Positions 58,072 to 64,000 of a stretch of DNA of 64,000 nucleotides are shown here, piece after piece. The number at the start of each line of letters is the position of its first letter. Position 1 is the first letter of the stretch. The stretch is from contig NZ_JACAPR010000006.1 in the NCBI RefSeq assembly GCF_013385635.1, positions 124,001-188,000 of the forward strand, given 5' to 3'. A program made the position numbers and the translations under genes. The DNA comes from Pseudomonas gingeri (lineage in GTDB: Bacteria > Pseudomonadota > Gammaproteobacteria > Pseudomonadales > Pseudomonadaceae). The notes under the pieces are model-generated. The model saw nothing but the letters and a program-made list of their open reading frames with translations, did not search any database and had not been told where the DNA came from.

Positions 58072-58389
58072 TCAGATCGCCAGGATCGCCTGGGCCAGTT
58101 GCGCATCGCTGGCTTGCAGCTGTGGTGCCTGGCGACGGATCGTGTCGAACGCGCTTTCCAGCTTCACGCTGCGGATCTGGCCGTCACTGGCGACGAAGCT
58201 GGCGGCGTCGTCCTGTGCGGCGCGTACGATCTTGTTGTCACGCAACGACGAAGTGGCATCGGACGTCGCGTCGGAGGTGGCCTTGAGGGCGCCGACCAGG
58301 GAGTCGGTGGTGACGATGAAGCTGCTGGCATTGGCCGTGGCGGCAACGCACAACAGGGCGGCAGCGCTGAGCAGGCGAAGACGGGACAT
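58072..58389 (-). CDS. DUF2388 family protein, copy c
   Basis: 105-residue secreted paralogue: signal peptide about 1-21 (VAATANA), domain SSFIVTTDSLVGALKATSDATSDATSSLRDNKIVRAAQDDAASFVASDGQIR, ending LAQAILAI. Ribosome site AGGAGA eight bases before the ATG at 58389. Promoter-proximal gene of the DUF2388-DUF4105 set. Confidence 0.87.
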   Translation of the reverse strand: MSRLRLLSAAALLCVAATANASSFIVTTDSLVGALKATSDATSDATSSLRDNKIVRAAQDDAASFVASDGQIRSVKLESAFDTIRRQAPQLQASDAQLAQAILAI

Positions 58390-58768
58390 GATGGATCTCC
58401 TGGACATGGATAGGAACAGTGGCACAAGGCAACAACGGCCACTCGAACGCGATGAGCGATGAACCTCAGACGCACATTCCGCGCTGCGGGCTACCTATGA
58501 CCGTGATAGTAGGCGGAGTTCCCTGTGGGCGGAAAGTCGGTTCTGTTGCCCTGATAACCGGGCTAGAGCCTTTTCGTCGGATTTCATAAACTGTACCTGT
58601 TTTATTTTGGATAATTTAAAACTGTACAGGTCATGGGTTCTGATGGTCTCCATCCGGAAATTCCCGGATGAAAACGACAGAGCCCGTCGCGGTTTCCCGC
58701 GACGGGCTCTGTTTTTTCAATTCGGGTGCTGGCGGTGGACCCGGTGGGTCAGGGCCAGCGAGCGCTGC
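58390..58768. other. gap with two CTGTAC repeats, a hairpin and a terminator
   Basis: No protein gene. Holds direct CTGTAC copies at 58591 and 58622 (31 bases apart), then a short hairpin ATCCGG/CCGGAT near 58652-58670 and a strong terminator at 58679-58718. May serve the DUF2388 genes on one side and a possible small RNA on the other. Confidence 0.6.
58679..58718. terminator. bidirectional terminator downstream of DUF1127
   Basis: Stem AGAGCCCGTCGCGG / CCGCGACGGGCTCT around the TTTC loop, 14 bp perfect, followed on the plus strand by a run of six T (GTTTTTTC). On the minus strand it ends the DUF1127 transcript with a weaker tail. Confidence 0.88.
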
Positions 58769-58984
58769 TTAGCGCCAGAACGGCTTGCTCAACTCTTCGT
58801 AGCGTTGTGCTTCGCTGATACCGGCATCGGCCAGCAGGCGAGCATCCAGACGAGCCAGTTGATGGCGGCTGGCGATACGGCGCTGCCACAGCATCAGGTT
58901 AGCGAGAACGCGCAGAGGCAGGGCTGCTTGAGCGTTGGTAGCGGTGTTTTCGTAGAACAGGTCGGAACTGAGTGTACGTTCCAT
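58769..58984 (-). CDS. DUF1127 small protein (YjiS-like)
   Basis: 71-residue protein; the C-terminal part RRIASRHQLARLDARLLADAGISEAQRYEEL is the DUF1127 helical motif (basic, Arg-rich, with D-x-R-L-L-x-D). DUF1127 proteins in other bacteria act in phosphate, carbon or stress control by binding RNA, so an RNA role is possible. Start 58984 has GGAAGG nine bases upstream; the in-frame ATG at 58993 would leave no spacing. Confidence 0.88.
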   Translation of the reverse strand: MERTLSSDLFYENTATNAQAALPLRVLANLMLWQRRIASRHQLARLDARLLADAGISEAQRYEELSKPFWR

Positions 58985-59303
58985 GATTGACATCCTTCCG
59001 CTTATGGCGGGATTAGGTAGTGGTTTAACTGATGCCAATGATCCTCCTCTTTGCCTAGTCTCTCTAGATACAGTTCACCTGTATTGTGAGGGACCAGTTA
59101 ACTGTTTATAGGGGCTGTACTGCCCATAATTGAGGCAACTGTACCTGTCCGCACGTTAATGGTGCATTTGTGTGCGATGAAGGCAAAGGGAAGGAGATTT
59201 TTCGGGGGAAATGACCAGTACAGCAGTACAGTTTTTTTCAGATGTCTGCGAAAGGTTCGCCCGCTGACGAAACTGTGTTTGCATCAGCGGGAAACTGTAT
59301 CAA
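58985..59303. promoter_or_regulatory. DUF1127 control region with CTGTAC cluster
   Basis: Carries CTGTAC at 59115 and 59139 and its inverse GTACAG at 59218 and 59226, plus a dyad ATACAG-ttcac-CTGTAT at 59068-59084. On the minus strand a TATAAA -10 lies right after the site at 59115. No gene in this 319-base stretch. Confidence 0.6.
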
Positions 59304-60797
59304 TCAGTCCGCCAGCATTTTCCCGGTTTCCTCCAGGTTGATGTGCCAGCTCAGTGCATCGCGCAGGATATGCGGCGTGTGGCCGCCCAGGGCGCAGGCG
59401 CGTTCGAAGTAGTCGTTGAGCGCCTCGCGGTACATCGGATGCACACAGTTGTCGATCACCACCCGCGCCCGCTCCCGTGGTGCCAGGCCGCGCAGGTCGG
59501 CCAGGCCGATCTCGGTGACAAGGATGTCGACGTCGTGCTCGGTGTGGTCCACATGGCTGACCATCGGCACCACGCTGGAGATCGCTCCGCCCTTGGCAAT
59601 CGACTTGGTGACGAAGATCGCCAGGTGCGCGTTGCGCGCGAAGTCCCCGGAACCGCCGATGCCGTTCATCATCCGCGTGCCGCAGACGTGGGTGGAGTTG
59701 ACGTTGCCGTACAGGTCGAACTCCAGGGCGGTGTTGATGCCGATGATGCCCAGGCGGCGCACCACTTCCGGATGGTTGGAGATTTCCTGCGGGCGCAGCA
59801 CCAGCTTCTCTTTATAGTGTTCCAGGTTGCCGAACACATCGCTGTTGCGCCGGCTCGACAAGGTGATCGAGCTGCCGGAGGCGAAGGACAGCTTGCCCGC
59901 GTCGATCAGGTCGAAGGTCGAGTCCTGCAGCACCTCGGAGTACATGGTCAGGTCTTCGAACGGCGAGTCGATCAGGCCGCACATCACCGCGTTGGCGATA
60001 TTGCCGATGCCGGCCTGCAGCGGGCCGAGCTTGTTGGTCATGCGCCCGTCGGCCACTTCTTCCTTGAGGAAGGCGATCAGGTGGTCGGCGATGGCCTGGG
60101 TATCGGCGTCCGGCGGGGTCACGGTGGACGGTGAGTCGGGCTGGTTGGTGATCACGATGGCGACGATCTTGGCCGGGTCGATCGGGATCGCCGTGCTGCC
60201 GATGCGATCGTCGACCTTCACCAGTGGAATCGGCGTACGGGTCGGGCGGTAGCTGGGGATATAGATGTCGTGCAGGCCTTCCAGATTCGGATTGTGCGCC
60301 AGGTTGATCTCGACGATCACCTGCTTGGCGAAGATCGCGAAGCTGGCCGAGTTGCCCACCGAGGTGGTCGGCACGATATGCCCCTGCTCGGTGATCGCCA
60401 CGGCTTCGATGACCGCCAGGTCCGGCAGCTTGAGCTGTTTGTTGCGTAGTTGCTCGACGGTTTCCGACAGGTGCTGGTCGATAAACATCACCTCGCCAGC
60501 GTTGATCGCCTTGCGCAGGGTGCTGTCGACCTGGAATGGCATGCGCCGCGACAGGACGCCGGCTTCGGTGAGCTGCTTGTCGAGGTCGTTGCCCAGGCTG
60601 GCGCCGGTCATCAGGGTGATCTTCAGCGGTGACAGCTTGGCGCGCTCGGCCAGTGCGTGGGGGACGGCCTTGGCCTCGCCGGCGCGGGTGAAGCCGCTCA
60701 TGCCGACGGTCATGCCGTCCTGGATCAGGGCGGCAGCGTCAGCCGCGCTCATCACCTTGCTGGAAAGAGAAGGCAAGCGAATACGATCACGGTACAT
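59304..60797 (-). CDS. acetyl-CoA hydrolase/acetate:succinate CoA-transferase
   Basis: 497-residue class I CoA-transferase. Two alpha/beta halves; motifs TPIPLVKVDDRIGSTAIPID, GPLQAGIGNIANAVMCGL (glycine-rich CoA loop) and SVGNSASFAIFAKQVIVEIN. Family members swap CoA between acetate and succinate, or hydrolyse acetyl-CoA, helping acetate handling. Start at 60797 (MYRDRIRLPSLSSKVM) rather than at 60920 gives the family length. Similar to PA5445. Confidence 0.9.
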   Translation of the reverse strand: MYRDRIRLPSLSSKVMSAADAAALIQDGMTVGMSGFTRAGEAKAVPHALAERAKLSPLKITLMTGASLGNDLDKQLTEAGVLSRRMPFQVDSTLRKAINAGEVMFIDQHLSETVEQLRNKQLKLPDLAVIEAVAITEQGHIVPTTSVGNSASFAIFAKQVIVEINLAHNPNLEGLHDIYIPSYRPTRTPIPLVKVDDRIGSTAIPIDPAKIVAIVITNQPDSPSTVTPPDADTQAIADHLIAFLKEEVADGRMTNKLGPLQAGIGNIANAVMCGLIDSPFEDLTMYSEVLQDSTFDLIDAGKLSFASGSSITLSSRRNSDVFGNLEHYKEKLVLRPQEISNHPEVVRRLGIIGINTALEFDLYGNVNSTHVCGTRMMNGIGGSGDFARNAHLAIFVTKSIAKGGAISSVVPMVSHVDHTEHDVDILVTEIGLADLRGLAPRERARVVIDNCVHPMYREALNDYFERACALGGHTPHILRDALSWHINLEETGKMLAD

Positions 60798-60922
60798 GGA
60801 GTTTTTCTCGGGCAACGGAGGCAAGATGCGCAGTCTAGAGATTTCAAAAGGTTTCGCCGCCCGACCAAGGTCGAATGCCAAGCCCCGATTCAGAGCCTTT
60901 GGTCGGTTTTTCGCGGGCAAAG

Positions 60923-60955
60923 AAAAACCCCACCCTACTAAAGGATGGGGTTTTT
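60923..60955 (-). terminator. terminator after pntB
   Basis: Minus strand: AAAAACCCCATCC-TTTAGTA-GGGTGGGGTTTTT. Near-perfect stem flanked by A and T runs, so it could work both ways. Confidence 0.88.
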
Positions 60956-60977
60956 GGTATTGCGCTACGGCAAGGTT

Positions 60978-62414
60978 TTACTCGACGGCCTTGACCATGT
61001 CCTCGATCACTTTCTTCGCATCGCCGAAGACCATCATGGTCTTGTCGAGGTAGAACAGTTCGTTGTCCAGGCCGGCGTAGCCGCTGGCCATGGAGCGCTT
61101 GTTGACGATGATGGTCTTGGCCTTGAAGGCTTCGAGAATCGGCATGCCGGCAATCGGCGACTTCGGATCGTTCTTGGCCGCCGGGTTGACCACGTCGTTG
61201 GCGCCGAGCACCAGCACCACATCGGCCTGGCCGAACTCGGAGTTGATGTCTTCCATCTCGAACACCTGATCGTACGGCACTTCGGCCTCGGCCAGCAGCA
61301 CGTTCATGTGCCCCGGCATGCGCCCGGCCACCGGGTGGATCGCGTACTTCACGGTGACGCCACGGTGGGTCAGCTTCTCGGTCAGTTCCTTCAGCGCGTG
61401 CTGGGCACGCGCCACCGCCAGGCCATAGCCGGGCACGATGATCACCGTGTCGGCGTTGGTCAGCAGGAAAGTCGCGTCGTCGGCCGAGCCGGATTTCACC
61501 GGCCGCGCCTCTTTCGAACCGGCCGGGCCGGCGGCATCCGCGGTGTTGCCGAAGCCGCCGAGCAGTACGTTGAAGAACGAGCGGTTCATCGCCTTGCACA
61601 TGATGTACGAGAGGATCGCACCGCTTGAACCCACCAGCGAGCCGGCGATGATCAGCATCGAGTTGTTCAGCGAGAAGCCGATCCCCGCCGCTGCCCAGCC
61701 GGAATAGCTGTTGAGCATCGACACCACCACCGGCATGTCCGCGCCGCCGATGGGGATGATGATCAGCACGCCCAGTACAAAGGCCAGGGCCAGCATCAGG
61801 GCAAAGGCGCCGAGGTTGCCGGTGAGCATGAAGGTCACGCCGAGGCCCAGGGTTGCCAGGCCCAGCAGCAGGTTCAGCTTGTGTTGTCCGCCGAACTGTA
61901 CCGGTGCGCCCTGGAACAGGCGGAACTTGTACTTGCCCGACAGCTTGCCGAAGGCGATCACCGAACCGGAGAAGGTGATTGCTCCGATCGCCGCGCCGAG
62001 GAACAGCTCCAGGCGGTTGCCCGCCGGAATCGAGTCGCCCAGTTGCTTGACGATGCCCAGGGATTGCGGCTCGACCACCGCCGCGATGGCGATGAAGACC
62101 GCGGCCAGGCCGATCATACTGTGCATGAACGCCACCAGCTCCGGCATCTTGGTCATCTCGACGCGCTTGGCCATGATCGAGCCGGCGGTGCCGCCGATCA
62201 GCAGGCCGACGATGACGTAGCCGATACTGGCTGCGGCCAGCTCGGCTCCCAGCTTGTAGATGAGGCCGATGGTGGTAATGATCGCCAGGGCCATGCCGAG
62301 CATGCCGAACAGGTTGCCGCGCCGCGACGTGGTCGGGTGCGACAGGCCCTTGAGCGCCTGGATAAAGCAGATCGACGCGATCAGGTAGAGCGTCGTTACG
62401 AGATTCATGCTCAT
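60978..62414 (-). CDS. pntB: NAD(P) transhydrogenase subunit beta
   Basis: Beta subunit, 478 residues: nine helices in the first ~270, then the NADP(H)-binding domain III ([21 protein letters not shown], and [20 protein letters not shown]). Uses the proton gradient to make NADPH from NADH. Starts four bases inside the pntAB end. Terminator follows. Confidence 0.95.
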   Translation of the reverse strand: MSMNLVTTLYLIASICFIQALKGLSHPTTSRRGNLFGMLGMALAIITTIGLIYKLGAELAAASIGYVIVGLLIGGTAGSIMAKRVEMTKMPELVAFMHSMIGLAAVFIAIAAVVEPQSLGIVKQLGDSIPAGNRLELFLGAAIGAITFSGSVIAFGKLSGKYKFRLFQGAPVQFGGQHKLNLLLGLATLGLGVTFMLTGNLGAFALMLALAFVLGVLIIIPIGGADMPVVVSMLNSYSGWAAAGIGFSLNNSMLIIAGSLVGSSGAILSYIMCKAMNRSFFNVLLGGFGNTADAAGPAGSKEARPVKSGSADDATFLLTNADTVIIVPGYGLAVARAQHALKELTEKLTHRGVTVKYAIHPVAGRMPGHMNVLLAEAEVPYDQVFEMEDINSEFGQADVVLVLGANDVVNPAAKNDPKSPIAGMPILEAFKAKTIIVNKRSMASGYAGLDNELFYLDKTMMVFGDAKKVIEDMVKAVE

Positions 62415-62737
62415 GACGATGGCGCCTCTTCTTTTACGGCTTTCGGGGCTTTTTTCTTGAACATCTCAAGCATGCGGCGCGTCACCAGGAAGCCACCGAA
62501 CACGTTGACCGCCGCCAGGGCCACGGCCAGGGTGCCCATGGTCTTGCCCAGCGGGGTCACGGTCAGCGCGGCCGCGAGCATGGCGCCGACGATCACGATC
62601 GCCGAGATGGCGTTGGTCACGGCCATCAGGGGTGTATGCAGCGCGGGTGTCACGTTCCAGACCACGTGGTAACCGACATAGATCGCCAGCACGAAGATGA
62701 TCAGGTTGTAGATACCGGGGGAGATAAGCTCTTCCAT
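62411..62737 (-). CDS. pntAB: NAD(P) transhydrogenase subunit alpha, part 2 (membrane)
   Basis: 108-residue subunit with three helices ([35 protein letters not shown]) and a charged tail. It is the membrane half of the alpha subunit, which is split into two genes here and in Rhodospirillum-type enzymes. Confidence 0.94.
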   Translation of the reverse strand: MEELISPGIYNLIIFVLAIYVGYHVVWNVTPALHTPLMAVTNAISAIVIVGAMLAAALTVTPLGKTMGTLAVALAAVNVFGGFLVTRRMLEMFKKKAPKAVKEEAPSS

Positions 62738-62752
62738 CTTCTGAATCCCTGC

Positions 62753-63874
62753 TTAGGCGTTTTTACGGATGACTTGGCCGTCGCGGCACATCAGGCACGC
62801 GGCGACGATGTCGTCTTCGAGGTTCACTTCGAACTGGCCTTCCTTGTTGAAGACCAGCTTCAGGAAGTCCAGCAGGTTGCGGGCGTACAACGCCGAAGCG
62901 TCTGCCGCGACTTCACCGGCGAGGTTGGTCGGGCCGCAGATGGTCACGCCATGCTCGACCACCACCCGGTCGGCCACGGTCAGCGGGCAGTTGCCGCCCT
63001 GGGCCGCGGCCAGATCGATGACCACCGAACCGGGCTTCATCTGCGCGACGGTCTCGGCGCTCAGCAGCACCGGCGCCTTGCGTCCGGGAATCAGGGCGGT
63101 GGTAATGACGATATCGGCCTGCCTGGCGCGCTCGTGCACGGCCTGGGCCTGGCGCTGCATCCAGCTGGCCGGCATCGGCCGTGCGTAACCGCCGACACCG
63201 ACCGCGCATTCGCGCTCCTCGTCGGTCTCGTAGGGCACGTCGACGAACTTCGCCCCGAGGGATTCGATCTGTTCCTTCACTGCCGGACGCACGTCCGAGG
63301 CCTCGATCACCGCACCGAGGCGCTTGGCGGTGGCGATGGCTTGCAGTCCGGCCACGCCGGCACCGAGGATCAGCACGCGGGCGGCCTTCACGGTACCCGC
63401 CGCGGTCATCAGCATCGGCATGAAGCGCGGGTAGTGATGGGCGGCCAGCAGCACGGCCTTGTAGCCGGCAATGTTGGCCTGGGACGAGAGCACATCGAGG
63501 CTCTGCGCGCGGGAGGTGCGTGGCGCGGCTTCCAGGGCAAAGGCGGTAATGCCCTGGGCGGCCAGCCTGGTGATGGTTTCATTGCTGAACGGATTGAGCA
63601 TGCCTACCAGCACGGTGCCGCTCTTGATCAGCGTCAGTTCGCTGTCATTGGGGGCGACCACCTTGAGGATCAGTTCGGCGCCGAAGGCATCGTTGGCGCT
63701 GCCAATGGTTGCGCCTACCGCCTCATAGGCACTGTCGACAACGCTGGCACTGATGCCTGCGCCGCTTTGTACAGTGACCTTGTGGCCCTGGCCGATCAGC
63801 TTCTTGATGGTTTCCGGGGTAGCAGCAACCCGCGTTTCACCCGTCTGGGTTTCGAGAGGAACACCAATGTGCAC
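62753..63874 (-). CDS. pntAA: NAD(P) transhydrogenase subunit alpha, part 1 (NAD-binding)
   Basis: 373-residue domain I that binds NAD(H): RVLILGAGVAGLQAIATAKRLGA (Rossmann motif), VDVPYETDEE loop and alanine-dehydrogenase-like fold. GTG start at 63874 with AGGAG upstream (63881-63885). First gene of pntAA-pntAB-pntB. Confidence 0.95.
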   Translation of the reverse strand: MHIGVPLETQTGETRVAATPETIKKLIGQGHKVTVQSGAGISASVVDSAYEAVGATIGSANDAFGAELILKVVAPNDSELTLIKSGTVLVGMLNPFSNETITRLAAQGITAFALEAAPRTSRAQSLDVLSSQANIAGYKAVLLAAHHYPRFMPMLMTAAGTVKAARVLILGAGVAGLQAIATAKRLGAVIEASDVRPAVKEQIESLGAKFVDVPYETDEERECAVGVGGYARPMPASWMQRQAQAVHERARQADIVITTALIPGRKAPVLLSAETVAQMKPGSVVIDLAAAQGGNCPLTVADRVVVEHGVTICGPTNLAGEVAADASALYARNLLDFLKLVFNKEGQFEVNLEDDIVAACLMCRDGQVIRKNA

Positions 63875-63898
63875 GTCAAATCTCCTGCGTGATCTTTT

Positions 63899-64000
63899 TT
63901 ATAAGAAGGCCAGCGCACTGCGGATGGTGCGACTGGAGCGGCCGATCAGCACGATCCCGCCGGTTTCGAGGCGGGGCGCGGCATTTTGCAGGCGAAAACT
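63899..64000 (-). CDS. C-terminal fragment of an upstream gene (partial)
   Basis: The last 33 codons of a minus-strand gene running off the window: SFRLQNAAPRLETGGIVLIG then RSSRTIRSALAFL and TAA. It ends 25 bases before the pntAA start. Too short to name; a LysR-type regulator would fit the neighbourhood but is not shown. Confidence 0.6.
   Translation of the reverse strand, partial: SFRLQNAAPRLETGGIVLIGRSSRTIRSALAFL

Overview
The window looks like chromosomal core DNA of a Pseudomonas from the fluorescens side of the genus (protegens/chlororaphis-like). The GC-rich coding bias, the gene contents and the gene order (cox-ctaG-surf1-ctaA-cyoE-sco; metNIQ; znuABC-zur; thrB-polA; engB-cc4-dsbA; kinB-algB; pntAB) all fit that genus. 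So do the many short palindromic repeats around a core like GTAGGAGC(C/G)GGCTTGCC. I see no rRNA, tRNA, prophage, IS element, integrase or CRISPR array.

Layout. 1-4264: end of a radical SAM gene, a beta-carbonic anhydrase with a SulP anion transporter, and a conserved unknown gene. 4624-13119: the aa3 cytochrome c oxidase locus with its assembly factors (CtaG, SURF1, heme O and heme A synthases, SCO), interrupted by one small opposing membrane-protein gene. 13339-19850: a VOC protein, a LysR regulator, the methionine ABC importer and the large catalase KatE. 20099-23893: a lipoprotein and the zinc uptake genes znuB, znuC, zur and znuA, with a Zur-box-like site. 24222-28407: homoserine kinase, a DUF2782 protein and DNA polymerase I. 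28408-31412: a repeat pair, an ErsA/Spot42-position small RNA with an AlgU-type promoter, engB, two cytochrome c genes and dsbA, which also has an AlgU-type promoter.

31424-41141: an endonuclease/exonuclease/phosphatase-fold protein, a GGDEF diguanylate cyclase, the AmpDh2-like amidase, a CSS-like/EAL phosphodiesterase, KinB and AlgB. Divergent from algB lie two small membrane-protein genes behind a sigma54-like promoter. 41817-44585: a glutamate/aspartate symporter and a SpmA/SpmB-like membrane protein. 44726-48240: a four-gene Mla/Pqi-type lipid ABC transporter. 48304-55083: DUF5924 protein, a membrane-anchored M16 peptidase, an Na/Pi cotransporter-PhoU-like protein, TerC and a CitMHS citrate transporter. 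55360-58389: a DUF4105 protein and three tandem DUF2388 genes. 58769-64000: a DUF1127 gene set among CTGTAC motifs, an acetyl-CoA hydrolase/CoA transferase, split transhydrogenase pntAA-pntAB-pntB, and the tail of one more gene.

Common themes are respiration and redox (aa3 oxidase, cytochromes c, DsbA, catalase, transhydrogenase) and envelope stress/alginate/c-di-GMP control (AlgU-type promoters at the sRNA and dsbA, KinB-AlgB, GGDEF and EAL proteins, AmpDh2). I found no wholly new multi-gene defence or mobile system. The most interesting content is regulatory: the ErsA-like RNA, the sigma54 site beside algB, the CTGTAC cluster joining DUF1127 and DUF2388, and several repeat families, one of which supplies the 3' end of the LysR gene.
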